A DNA stretch of 64,000 nt, taken from Achatina immaculata. Lineage: Eukaryota > Mollusca > Gastropoda > Stylommatophora > Achatinidae. This document shows, piece by piece, positions 1 to 10,240 of this stretch (positions within the stretch are counted from its first letter, which is position 1; each line of letters starts with the position of its first letter). A program made the position numbers and the translations under genes. The DNA is taken from contig WNKJ01000256.1 of the NCBI GenBank assembly GCA_009760885.1, positions 1-64,000 of the forward strand. The letters are read 5' to 3'. Under the pieces are notes generated by a model. It had not been told where the DNA came from. It did no database searches and was given only the letters and a program-made list of their open reading frames with translations.

Positions 1-573
1 GACTGGGAGAAATGGAAGTGGCGGCCCGTACAAGTCTGGGAAACACTGATTTAAATGATGAGATTGTTAGTTCTGTTGTCTTTATATGGGATTTGATGTT
101 AATGTTAATATAACTGATGACGATTTTTGCATTAATTTTTTCATTTAAGAAGGAACGTTTTTGTTAAATAAGAAGGTATTTAATGTTCCATGGTCTTTTC
201 ATCTGAGAACACAACTTTAAAAGAGACATTTATTAGGTGTGGTACTGAAACTGTCCAAGTCATGGTTGCATTAAGGCATTCATCATTTCACCTGGACACT
301 TAGTCTGGAGAAAGTCACAACGTCGCTTCACTAATATCATCTTCAGTCTGAACGTTTCTTCAGATGAGAAATCACGCCCACACTCGGACAAGTTAAAAGA
401 GTTGTAAGAGACACAAGATAGTGGATACGTAGAAAAACCTTGTCACCAAGCAGTCACCTAGTGACCCTGTCATTGCGCTGTATCTGTCTAAAATGTAATG
501 GTACTATTTATATGCTGACTGCTTTCATGAGCCATGTATGCCTCTGTTTGTATGGATATTACGTCATGTGTCT

Positions 574-1012
574 TCAAATATAATATCCACCTTCATTTAT
601 GCATGTGAAAGCTGGAAAACAACTAAAGAAATAGACAAGAAATTAGACTCTTTCGAATACAAATGCCTAAGGAAAATACTCGGTATAAAGTTGAATGAAT
701 TCAAGAACAACGCAGAGATCTGACAGGTGAGAAAACAATAACCTGTCTCATTATTGATCTTAAAAAGAAGATGGACATATGTCGATCATGTGATGAGAAG
801 AAACAACCAGAGAATCCCCAAACAAGTTATGAAATGGAACACAACAGGCCGAAGAAAAAGAAATTCCAAAGAAGAAATTGTTAAGAGAAGCCAATTCAGT
901 GGGCATAACATCTCTTGATGGGATTGAAAAACTCGCCGAAAATAGAGCAACTTGATGAAATACCATGCGGGCCCTGTGTGACGTTTAACGGCACGGGAAG
1001 GATGTAAGATGT
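574..1012 (+). mobile_element. LINE family A, 3' end (truncated)
   Basis: The plus strand reads the C-terminal end of a non-LTR retrotransposon ORF, including YACESWKTTKEIDKKLDSFE at about 597-656. A degenerate tail with several stops follows, then the 3' terminus gtttaacggcacgggaagga. The same order occurs at 47200-47640 (plus) and, reversed, at 20048-20550 and 62383-62690, so these are copies of one family. This copy is 5' truncated, lacks all RT catalytic motifs and ends in a TAAGA/TGTAAGA-type tail. Confidence 0.85.
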
Positions 1013-1105
1013 AAGAAGTAAGATGTAAGAAGTAAAATGTAAAATGTAAGATGCAAGATGTAAGAAGTAAGATGTAAGAAGTAAAATGTAAGATGAAAGA
1101 TGTAA
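1013..1105. repeat. TAAGATG/TAAGAAG microsatellite tail of LINE A
   Basis: Irregular repeats of taagatg, taagaag and taaaatg directly follow the LINE A 3' end. Another LINE A copy near 47610-47635 also ends in taagata repeats, so this is probably the element's own short-repeat tail, later expanded. Confidence 0.75.
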
Positions 1106-1174
1106 GAATGAAGCAGAACGATTTTATATTTACTGTGTTTAAAACACGTCCTGGTGACGAGCGCCGTTCCTTGA

Positions 1175-1975
1175 GATATCACATGTCTTACAAGATATCA
1201 CATGTCTTACAAGATATCACATGTCTTACAAGATATCACATGTCTTACAAGATATCACATGTCTTACAAGATATCGCTTGTCTTACAAGATATCACATGT
1301 CTTACAAGATATCACATGTCTTACAAGATATCACATGTCTTAACAGATATCACTTGTCCTACAAGATATCACTTGTCTTACAAGATATCACTTGTCCTAC
1401 AAGATATCATTTGTCTTACAAGATATCACTTGTCCCGCAAGATATCACTTGTCTTGACAGATATCACTTGTCCTAAAAGATAGCACTTGTCATGTAAGAT
1501 ATCACCTGTCGTACAAGATATCACTTTTCTTGACAGATATCACTTGTCCTAAAAGATAGCACTTGTCATGTAAGATATCACTTGTCGTACAAGATATCAC
1601 TTTTCTTTACATATTGTTCTACAAGATATCACTTGTCTTACAAGATATCACTTGTCTTAACGGATATCACTTGTCTTACAAGATATCACTTGTCTTGCAA
1701 GATATCACTTGTCTTACAAGATATCACTTGTCTTAACGGATATCACTTGTCTTACAATATATTACTTGTCTTACAAGATATAACTTGTCCTACAAGATAT
1801 CACTTATCCTACAAGATATCATTTGTCTTACAAGATATCTTTTGTGCTACAAGATATCACTTGTCTTGCAAAACATCAGTTGTCTTACAAGATATCACTT
1901 GTCCTACAAGATATCACTTGTCTTGCGAGATATCACTTGTCTTACAAGATATCACTTGTCCTACACGATATCACT
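1175..1975. repeat. 19-bp minisatellite, about 42 copies
   Basis: The repeat unit is gatatcacttgtcttacaa, with a gatatcacatgtcttacaa variant at the left end. Copies diverge from left to right, and a few units differ in length. Each unit contains the palindrome GATATC and the inverted pair CTTGT-ctt-ACAAG, so either strand can form small hairpins. Because 19 is not a multiple of 3, long open frames across the array are a by-product of the repeat and not proteins. Confidence 0.95.
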
Positions 1976-2086
1976 CTTAGTCTGAGGAACATAACTTTGA
2001 TTGTGCTCTTCCATTCTTGTTTGTGGTCAATAATATACACAGAATGATTACCAAGGTCGATCATCAAGTAACATTCGAAAGATGGA

Positions 2087-2825
2087 GACAGTCGTTGGTG
2101 AGTGAAGCACATCAACTCACACATCATATTACTCGTGACCATATGTAGATGACAAGTTCACATGCTGCACTCATTTACAAACAGCTGGAGCCACCAAAAA
2201 GGATGAAACAAAGTCAAAAAGGAGACATGCCTGCTTCTTCCATTCTCTTATCGAGTATAACAGACTTTACAACTGCAGTTCTATTTTCTCTCGGCACTAA
2301 CTTAAGAAATCAGTTGTCCTACTTTCAAACTGATGCTCAGAATTTCACAACACACCCGTGCTAAACATTGTAGCACGCTCAGCTGAGCTCCGGTAGCATA
2401 CAAGCGATCACTCTGATAGGCCAAGAAGTAACAATACTCGGTGGGGGGGGGATAACTTTACCTTAGTTATTTTTCCTTGGCTCTATATTCTTACATATAT
2501 TCTGCTACAGTAAAAAAAATTATGCATTCCATATTTCACGTAATTATTGAGGAAAGACGCTGGCAATGTTTGGGAAATGTGCTCCGGATGACTGACGATT
2601 CACTAACAAAAATAGCAATAAGATAGACACCACATAGGAACAGAAGTAAGGATGTACCAACGGAGACATGGAGAAGAGCAACAGAGAAATGTTGAGCAAT
2701 AGAGGACTCACTTGGGCAAGAGTGGAAATAAGGCAAAAGACAGGCGATTGTGGAAAACTCTTGGGGTAGCCTCACGTGCCGTGGTTACTTAAGGTTCAGA
2801 GAGAGAGGAGAGAATATATATATAT
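2087..2825. repeat. Direct duplication, left copy (about 0.74 kb)
   Basis: This block begins gacagtcgttggtgagtg, contains a short G run at about 2443 and ends in LINE B sequence plus an AT tract. It recurs at 3654-4400 with only scattered substitutions and length changes in the G and AT runs. A 71-codon open frame at 2149-2364 is shared by both copies, but it resembles no family I know and is probably incidental. Confidence 0.93.
2543..2810 (+). mobile_element. LINE family B, 3' terminal fragment
   Basis: This segment aligns base for base with 56165-56430, the 3' end of the better preserved LINE B. It covers the region coding IIEERRWRWLGHVLRMTD down to the terminal ttaaggttcagagagag. Here it is interrupted by stops and substitutions. 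It lies inside the duplicated block, so it was present before the duplication. Confidence 0.85.
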
Positions 2826-3668
2826 ATTAACAAGATTTGGAAAGAAGAAAAGGTCCCTTCTAACTGGAAGAAGGGAATCATTGTTAAAATACCAAAAAAG
2901 GGCAACCTTAGTGACTGTAACAACTGGAGAGGAGTAACCTTAATATCAGTTGTGTCAAAAGTATTTTGCAAGGTCATTTTGAATAGACTCAAAGATATAG
3001 TGGATACTGCAATGAGAGAAGAACAAGCAGGATTTCGAAAAGGGAGAAGCTGTCTCGACCAGATCTTTACTCTCAGAATAATACTTGAAGAACATATTGA
3101 AAAGCAGAAACCATTAATACTGAATTTCATAGATTTTAAGAAGGCATTTGATAGCATACACAGAGATTCATTATGGAGAATTTTATGTCTATATGGAATA
3201 CCATCTAAAATTGTCAACATCATTAAGGACTTATACAATGGATATGGTTGTGCAGTCAAGACAGAAGAAGGGATGAGTGAATGGTTCCAGATTGAAACAG
3301 GCGTGAAACAAGGATGTATACTGTCTCCTTTACTTTTTGGGATTACAATAGACTTCATAATGAAAAAATGCTGCACAGGTAACACAGGTATTGACTGGGT
3401 ACATGGGACCCAACTAGAAGATCTTGATTTTGCTGATGACATAACTCTTATCAGTAATAATGTGAATTCCATGCAAGAAAAAACAGATAGCCTATCTTCA
3501 CTGGCTAGCAAAATAGGACTTGAAATTAACAAGGACAAAACAAAAATAATGAAAATTCCCATCAATCAAAATGGAAAAATACACATAGAAGGGACAGATA
3601 TTGAAGAAGTCAATCAATTTGCATACCTTGGCAGCTACATAGACCAGGATGGTGACAGTCGTTGGTGA
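2826..3668 (+). pseudogene. LINE family A reverse transcriptase fragment
   Basis: One open frame of about 280 codons encodes the central RT domain of a non-LTR retrotransposon. RT copies element RNA into DNA at the target site. Visible motifs are GFRKGRSC near 3030, FIDFKKAFDSI with its Asp near 3132, GVKQGCILSPLLF near 3300 and the catalytic FADD near 3429-3440. The endonuclease and the C-terminal and 3' regions are missing. The frame runs off the element at the right junction into the duplicated block, ending GDSRW. The intact open RT suggests a relatively young fragment, but it cannot be functional alone. It sits exactly between the two copies of the 0.74-kb duplication. Confidence 0.9.
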
Positions 3669-4384
3669 GTGAAGCACATCAACTCACACATCATATTACT
3701 CGTGACCATATGTAGATGACAAGTTCACATGCTGCACTCATTTACAAACAGCTGGAGCCACCAAAAAGGATGAAACAAAGTAAAAAAGGAGACATGCCTG
3801 CTTCTTCCATTCTCTTATCGAGTATAACAGACTTTACAACTACAGTTCTATTTTCTCTCGGCACTAACTTAAGAAATCAGTTGTCCTACTTTCAAACTGA
3901 CGCTCAGAATTTCACAACACACCCGTGCTAAACATTGTAGCACGCTCAGCTGAGCTCCGGTAGCATACAAGCGATCACTCTGATAGGCCAAGAAGTAACA
4001 ATACTCGGTGGGGGGGGGGGGGGATAACTTTACCTTAGTTATTTTTCCTTGGCTCTATATTCTTACATATATTCTGCTACAGTAAAAAAAATATATGCAT
4101 TCCATATTTCGCGTAATTATTGAGGAAAGACGCTGGCAATGTTTGGGAAATGTGCTCCGGATGACTGACGATTCACTAACAAAAATAGCAATAAGATAGA
4201 CACCACATAGGAACAGAAGTAAGGATGTACCAACGGAGACATGGAGAAGAGCAACAGAGAAATGTTGAGCAATAGAGGACTGACTTGGGCAAGAGCGGAA
4301 ATAAGGCAAAAGACAGGTGATTGTGGAAAACTCTTGGGGTAGCCTCAGGCGCCTTGGTTACTTAAGGTTCAGAGAGAGAGGAGA

Positions 4385-4400
<16 letters not shown>
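3654..4400. repeat. Direct duplication, right copy
   Basis: Second copy of the block at 2087-2825. Its G run near 4012 is longer, about 13 G against 8, and its AT tract is greatly expanded. Other differences are single substitutions. Confidence 0.93.
4114..4380 (+). mobile_element. LINE family B, 3' terminal fragment (duplicated)
   Basis: Counterpart of the fragment at 2543-2810 in the right copy of the duplication. It carries the same inactivating changes, so it arose by duplication and not by a second retrotransposition. Confidence 0.85.
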
Positions 4401-4432
<32 letters not shown>

Positions 4433-4440
4433 ATATATAT
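4387..4440. repeat. (AT)n microsatellite
   Basis: Nearly pure AT dinucleotide run with a GTGT interruption near 4429. It marks the end of the duplicated block. Confidence 0.95.
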
Positions 4441-5203
4441 TTCACACAGAACGACAGACAATACCTTTAAAAAAATCTCTTTAAAGCCTGTCTTAATTTC
4501 TTGCTGTATGGAATTTAAAAACAGACAACCAACGCCAGGATTTTAGACACAGCAATGGCGGCTCTACTATAAGAAATATAAGAATGCAATGAAAAGCTTA
4601 GTCTTAGGAAACTATATAACAAATAAAGAAAGAAAATTCATATAAGAATATATATAATCCCGTGAAGAAAGACAATCACATTTATTGGGCTTGTAATGAA
4701 ACGAACATCTATGTCCTGTAGCAACTGCATTTTGTAGGGGGTGTGAAGTGTTGTGATAGCATATTGTTAGATCAGTCAAAAGGAAGCAATAAACATGTAA
4801 ATGTAAAAGTAGTTAATTCGGTCCCTAGTTGTATATTGATTTTTTTTTAGAATGAGTAAACTCAAGTTCCACGTTAAAACAGAAGTTAGTCCCAGCTGAG
4901 GTAATTTTGATTGGTAATGTAAAGTTACACGGGCAATCTCAGCTTAGGTTAGGGAAAAGTTAATGTGTCAACTAAATTTAATATTAGAGATTTTAGTTTT
5001 TAGGATATAGTTTGTTTTAGAAACAAAAGGTCATAAAAACATGATTTTTCACGTTGAGTGAGCTTTTCTTCATGATAGAACATTCGGGAATCATGTGAAG
5101 AATTAGTATGGGATTTTTAAGCTTGAGTAAGCTTTTGAAGAGAGGATTTGTGAGTAATGTTGCTTAGTAGTCATTTTTTTCACTAGGGAAGTTTGCAAGT
5201 AGT
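4441..5203. other. Intergenic, no gene seen
   Basis: A+T-rich sequence with stops in all frames and no recognisable element. Confidence 0.6.
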
Positions 5204-5484
5204 CAGTTCCAGTTATGTAGTAGACTCAGTTCAAGTTATGTAGTAGACTCAGTGCCAGTTATGTAGTAGACTCAGTTCAAGTTATGTAGTAGACTCAGTG
5301 CCAGTTATGTAGTAGACTCAGTTCAAGTTATGTAGTAGACTCAGTTCAAGTTATATAGTAGAATCAGTGCCAGTTATGTAGTAGACTCAGTTCAAGTTAT
5401 GTTGTAGACTCAGTGCCAGTTATGTAGTAGACTCAATTCCAGTTATGTAGTAGATTCAGTGCCAGTTATGTGGTAGACTCAGTT
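5204..5484. repeat. 24-bp minisatellite, about 12 copies
   Basis: Unit agttatgtagtagactcagt followed by tcaa, tcca or gcca. Two alternating variants (gttcaa and gtgcca) suggest that 48-bp dimers were amplified. Confidence 0.95.
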
Positions 5485-5936
5485 TCCACATATAGTCCTT
5501 TAGGACAAGTTTTTTTGTCAGCTGTTTAGTAGTGTTGCCCTTATGAAGACAGAACTGTGTTGTACTGGTTTCCAGTTTTTGGAAGATATGTGTGTTCTGA
5601 ATATTTATTATAAATTCACTAATTTGTAAGTAGCTGCTTATAGTAGTTACTAGTTGTCAGACATTTCTTCCCCATGGCGTTGTCTACGCACCAGGGAAGT
5701 TCTTGTAATATTGGTTAATTCAAACTGCTATGCTGGCAGTTCGTCCTCTTTTCTCATCTCCTTTTCATCATTAAATTCTTTATTCATTAAATGTTTTGAT
5801 GTGTACACTTGTAGTTGGACTATTATTATCGTCATGGAGTTTTCTAGCTGTTAGTCCCGTCGAGTGAGTGGGAGGTCCTGTCAAAGTTGTCATACGTGAC
5901 ACTGTCGTGTCTGATGTAACAGTTGCGAACCTGGCA
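5485..5936. other. Intergenic, no gene seen
   Basis: No recognisable coding or repeat structure. It precedes the first copy of the gypsy-associated 150-bp repeat. Confidence 0.5.
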
Positions 5937-6095
5937 TTGTTGTTGTGTCACTCAAGGTGTACCATAGTGACAATATTGCCTTTTTTGGGTAGAGTAGTGC
6001 AACCAACACTCACAGACAACAACAACATGTAAGTCTATCAAGGTACAGAAAAAGTTCACAAAATTCCATTTCTTGATGCCTTGGACACGTCACAG
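5937..6095 (+). repeat. 150-bp direct repeat flanking gypsy-like gag/protease, copy 1
   Basis: The block begins ttgttgttgtgtcactca and includes accatagtgac, caacaacaacatgtaagtct and gatgccttgga. It recurs at 9143-9300 with about 85 percent identity by eye. The left edge TGTTGTTG and the position upstream of gag fit the start of a long terminal repeat. The second copy lies between protease and RT, not after integrase, so a clean LTR pair is not demonstrated. Confidence 0.6.
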
Positions 6096-6959
6096 ATTTA
6101 CAGTAACATTTCCTTTAGTGGTACCCTGCTGGCACGTCAGTACGTGTCCTAGAGGGATACGCCTTTAGTATAAAGTAAGAGAACACAGTTTTGTAGGATT
6201 AAACCTCGAAAAAATCGCCTTTAGTGGTGCTCGTGAACTCGTCACAGCTGTCGCACATTTTCTTAAGTGATGCTCTGAACAGCCCTTTCGTCACAGCGGT
6301 CGGCACATGTTTTAGTGTTGCATCTTAGGCACTGTACTGTTCATAGCTGTTCTAGTCGATTGTTTGTAATTATGTTAACTGTGGTAGAATATATTGTTTT
6401 GATCGCGCCAGTTCCTTGTCTATGCTTATAGCTACACACAGTGTCACAGACTTCCGCTTACGTCTATTCCTGTCTATTAGCCTCAGTAATAGCGTAGTGA
6501 CTTGTGAACTTTTGTTTACACCTCATGGTTAGCCTTTGAAAATAGTATACCTTGGATTGTTTGATATTAGTGATAGGTAAAGTAGAAGTTCCAACGACGG
6601 TTGCAGATAGATTAGGAGTTTCTCAGCTTGTAGTTATTTAGAGAATCAAGTCATTCATTGGTTAGCTAGACAGTGCTCGAAGATCGGCTTGTAATTATTC
6701 GCCAGGGTCGCCAACAGCCATGTTGGAATGGAAAGGAGTCTAGATATGATTGTAGTGGTTTTAGGGTGTGCAGTCAGGGGCATTGTCTGGTATTAATTGT
6801 TCAAGACAGCGAAGAAGTCCAGACCGGCCTATCAGCTGTGGCACCTTTAGCACCCTGACTCTAGGCTGTGCTAGGACCCAGTGATACTTGTGCATGCACC
6901 CCCGTCCTGTGAGCCTGATCCTGAACGAATATGTTGTGAGGAACCAAGGTAGCTTGTTA
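6096..6959. other. Possible retroelement leader, no ORF
   Basis: Non-coding sequence between the 150-bp repeat and gag. It contains diverged internal repeats of cctttagtggt and cgtcacagc-like words near 6110-6300. I could not identify a primer-binding site. Confidence 0.35.
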
Positions 6960-7119
6960 CATGGCATCTCGTCCATCTCTGAGCAGACAGGAGAGGTAAC
7001 ATGGCATCTCGTCCATCTCTACGCAGACAGGAGAGGTAACATGGCATCTCGTCCATCTCTACGCAGACAGGAGAGGTAACATGGCATCTCGTCCATCTCT
7101 GCGCAGACAGGAGAGGTAA
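6960..7119. repeat. 40-bp tandem repeat, 4 copies
   Basis: Units start at 6960, 7000, 7040 and 7080 with catggcatctcgtccatctc. They differ at one or two positions only (gagcag, acgcag, gcgcag), indicating recent amplification. Confidence 0.95.
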
Positions 7120-7591
7120 CAAGTGGTCAAACTTACTGTTTGTGTATAAAATAGGAAAATAGCAGGAACAGCTTTATTACTTAACGATTACAAAGTTGTG
7201 ACGTTTCGGTGTGAGCCTTAATCATACAAAAGCATACAGGACGAAGAAATTTTTTTTTAAAGAGTACTTAGCTGTTTTCTGCATTTTCAGCATTACTGGA
7301 AGAAGGAAAGTTGTGAATATTGCTAGTTAATGAACTTTGCTTGTTGTGGGTAGATGAGACACCTCGGAAAATAGACAGGAGCCGACAATGTTGTATTGAC
7401 AGTCGCCGGATGTTCTTCTGTGGTGTAGAATTATAGATCAGTGATATTTCGGTATAGTTATTTTGGGACACTCAAGTTTCCAAAATAGCAGATATATATT
7501 TTTTTCAGAATTGCTTAACGTTTTAGTGTTGGATCATATTTTTTCATCCTTAGCATTGTATTGTATCACATTACTGCTACTGTTGCATTGA
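7120..7591. other. Non-coding; possible retroelement 3' end on minus strand
   Basis: Around 7150-7250 the minus strand contains caccgaaacgtcacaac and aataaagctgttcctgc, the style of a retroelement terminus. No protein supports this, so it is only a hint. The rest is unremarkable. Confidence 0.3.
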
Positions 7592-8536
7592 TTGTATACT
7601 CATATATTTTATGCAGAATTGTCAAGTTGCGCTAGTGAAGATCGCACGACGGCTTCTGCTCCGACCATATCCGACGTGCTGAGATTACTACAGAGTACCT
7701 TGTCCCATGTCAGTAATGACTTGAGCTTCAACAATGTCCTTACAGAGGTTGACCGATTTGATTGGGACCCAGCAAAGATGAAGCAATGGCTGGAAGAGCT
7801 CCACAAGATCATGGAGGTGAGAGCTACCGATCTGCCAGCAAAGAAGGACGTGGTGTACCTGCGCACCACAGGTTCTATGGCAGAGTTTGTTAAGCAGTGT
7901 CTCCACCTTCTGGAGTCCTGTGAGAAATTTGTCTCCGTGTTATTAGCACGTTATAGTGTGTTGCAGACTCCCCAAGAGGCTTGGCATAGTCTCCATTCGT
8001 CAGACTCCGGGAGAGTCAGTTCAAGCATTGGCTGATCATATCAGCGAGGCAGCCAAGGTTGTCTACTCTGCAGCGGAACTGGTATCACCACTGGCTCAGA
8101 GGCAACTAGTGCAGACCTTCACAGATACATTGCTGCCCAAAGCTCTTAAAACGAAGTTATTACGGGATAAGCCCGATACATTTGTAAAAGCTTTAGAGGA
8201 AAATATTCTAACCACGTCGGTGAATATAAGGTGTAGTTCCCGGCAGAGAGTTTTTTTTTCAGATGGACCGTCCACCAATGAGCTGGCGGCAGTTGACAGG
8301 TCAAGACGTCATTTACCCCAAAGATGCGGTTGGTTTCTTAGCAAGAGAAGCCACCAGGGCTTGCATCATACTCTCTGACAGGTAGGGTTGACAACCAGAG
8401 GTCGCATACAAGGAAGAGGGAACCTGTCAGTACACAACCACAAAATGTTATAACATGTTATACTTGTGGTAGGCCGGATCATATTGCCCGTTTTTGTAGA
8501 CAGGGAAATAGCAGAGGACAGTCACGTTTAAACTAA
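7592..8536 (+). pseudogene. Ty3/gypsy-like Gag, frameshifted
   Basis: Gag packages the RNA of LTR retrotransposons. The first part (7592 to about 7995) contains DRFDWDPAKMKQWLEELHKI. After AWHSL the reading frame shifts by one and continues as TPGESVQALADHISEAA and LRDKPDTFVKALEENI to about 8240. A run of T at 8251-8258 then breaks the frame again. A third frame carries a CCHC zinc knuckle at 8456-8497 and ends at TAA 8534-8536. The order (matrix/capsid-like part, then zinc knuckle, then protease) is that of gag-pol elements. At least two frameshifts make it a dead copy. Assignment to Ty3/gypsy rests mainly on the downstream protease and RT. Confidence 0.75.
8456..8497 (+). other. CCHC zinc knuckle motif of Gag
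   Basis: Reads CYTCGRPDHIARFC, which is exactly Cys-X2-Cys-X4-His-X4-Cys, the nucleic-acid-binding knuckle of retrotransposon Gag. It lies in a different frame from the capsid part, directly upstream of the protease. Confidence 0.85.
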
Positions 8537-8562
8537 CAGATCGGCGCACGAAGAGCTGGCGT

Positions 8563-8907
8563 GTGTCCGACCGCATATTCACACCTTACAAACATAGTAA
8601 AAGACTTGTCTTATTTTCGCATGCTACACCACTACTCTCCGTGGCTGCGAACCCCCCTACACAAACTTCTGTCCTTGTCTTTATAGCATCTTGTAGGATT
8701 AGAGCATTGTTAGACACAGGTGCCAATGTCTGTCTCGTCAAGGATTCTGTATACAGATCCTTACCATCTGCTCGGAAACTCTTGCCTGATAGAGTTACTC
8801 TGCAAACTGTAACTGCAGCTTCAATGAGAGTAATTTCCAGAGTTTATCTTCCTATTTCTATTCTGATGTTACAGTTTCTCATTGTTTCTATGTGGTTCGT
8901 AATATGA
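8563..8907 (+). pseudogene. Retropepsin-like aspartic protease fragment of gypsy-like element
   Basis: The frame contains CRIRALLDTGANVCLVKDSV near 8687-8750, with the DTGA active-site motif of retroviral-type aspartic proteases, which cleave the Gag-Pol polyprotein. Downstream the frame decays into hydrophobic sequence and stops at 8907. It lies 27 bp after the Gag stop, in another frame. The RT does not follow directly, because about 600 bp of non-coding sequence including a 150-bp repeat intervenes. Confidence 0.75.
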
Positions 8908-9142
8908 TTCCAACATTCTTGGGCGTGATTTTCTGTCTCGTTCTGGTAATCTCGTTCATAGATTACAAGTCTAACACATTCAACATTTACAACAAGAAAA
9001 TTCCAGTTAGATGCACACATTGCTTCTATTCTTCGTGTTCAGCGATCTTCTCTTCTTTCTCCACGTTCTGTGAATCTTATTCCTCTGAAACCTCAGGCCC
9101 AACCCTATTTCCCCTCTGGAAATTCTTATATGGTGTAATGCA

Positions 9143-9300
9143 TTGTTGTTGTGTCACTCAGGGTGTACCATAGTGACAAGATTGCAATTTTTGGATAGAG
9201 TAGTGCTACCAACTCTCACAGGCAACAACAACATGTAAGTCTGTCAGATTACAGTAAAATTCCACAAAATCCTATCTCCTGATGCCTTGGATACGTCACA
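9143..9300 (+). repeat. 150-bp direct repeat, copy 2 (between protease and RT)
   Basis: Matches 5937-6095, sharing gcattgttgttgtgtcact at the left edge and cgtcacag at the right. Its position inside pol suggests a rearranged or nested terminal-repeat fragment. Confidence 0.65.
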
Positions 9301-9502
9301 GTAATAAAGTAATATTAGTTTCAGTGTTAGTGTTGGTATTTACGTACAATATTGTGTTGGTGTTTACGTACTATACTATACAATTTCTGTGAGTGCATAC
9401 ATCCTACTTGGATTAGTATTGTGAGTATTGATTGTATTATTGCTCACTAATGGTGAGAACTAGATACAGGAGTAAGTGTTGTAATCACGTGTTCTCTTTG
9501 TC

Positions 9503-10240
9503 TTGACTGATTCCGAGATTTCTCACATATCGTCAGCTCAGATGGAGATTGATACAGGCGATCATCATCCGCCAATTTTCAGGAAACTTTATCGTAAACC
9601 TTTGGCGAGTAGAGAGGTGATTGAGAAGGCCGTTGAGAACATGTTGCGAGACGGAATCATTTACCACACAATCTCAGAGTGGTCGTCACTGGTTGTCTTG
9701 GTGGCTAAGAAAGATGGTATGCATCGTTTACGTTGCGGTTACCGTGTACTCAATGCTGTGACGCGTTCAGTGGAGTATCCTTTGCCATACATTGATGATA
9801 TTTTGGTCACGATAGGTAAAGCCCCGTTTTTCAGCACTTTGGATGCTTGCTGTGGCTTTTGGTGCATTACCTTGTCCGAAGATGCACAGCAGATGTCAAC
9901 TTTTAGCTGCCATATTGTCTGTTTCCGTTTTAATTACATGAACTTTAGTTTAAAGGGGGCACCGTCTACATTTGTTGCACTCATGGACACAGTATTGCAA
10001 GGATTAGGAAAGTTAGTACAAACCAACAACGATGAAATACTGGTGTTCACTGATGGATCGATCGATGATCATGTTCGCGATCTTCAGGCGGTATTTTACC
10101 AGTTGCACGAACACAAGGTCTAACTAAAACCATAGAAATGCCACTTTGCGACCTCTGAGACAAAGTATCTCAGATATGTGATCAGTCAGTCGGGCATACC
10201 ACCTGAATCTGAGAAGGGCAGAGTCATTGCCACTCTATGA
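9503..10240 (+). pseudogene. Ty3/gypsy-like reverse transcriptase, degenerate
   Basis: The frame reads a typical gypsy RT palm: FRKLYRKPLASREVIEKAVE, then WSSLVVLVAKKDG, EYPLPYIDDIL, FFSTLDACCGF and FSLKGAPSTF. The YxDD position has become NNDE within QTNNDEILVF, so a catalytic Asp is lost. In the same frame two stops (10121 and 10133) interrupt the sequence. It then continues as KCHFATSETKYLRYVISQSG, the conserved segment that follows the fingers-palm in gypsy elements, up to TGA at 10238. No RNase H or integrase was found downstream. This is a dead copy. Confidence 0.88.

Noticed and set aside
1..573. A gene at the left edge
   Set aside because: No frame of useful length, splice-like pattern or recognisable domain before the LINE A fragment.
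1093..2047. Several long open frames with CLTRYHLSYKIS-like repeats
   Set aside because: By-product of the 19-bp satellite, which is stop-poor; no start context or non-repeat domain.
2149..2364. 71-codon frame conserved in both copies of the 0.74-kb duplication
   Set aside because: The copies are so young that conservation carries no information about coding.
2789..3565. 258-codon open frame on the minus strand
   Set aside because: Mirror image of the LINE A RT on the plus strand. The same antisense frame appears wherever this RT occurs (46470-46832, 20652-20957).
5204..5484. CRISPR-like regular repeats (also considered at 19352, 32007, 50196 and 56770)
   Set aside because: These are head-to-tail tandem repeats without unique spacers, in a eukaryotic context.
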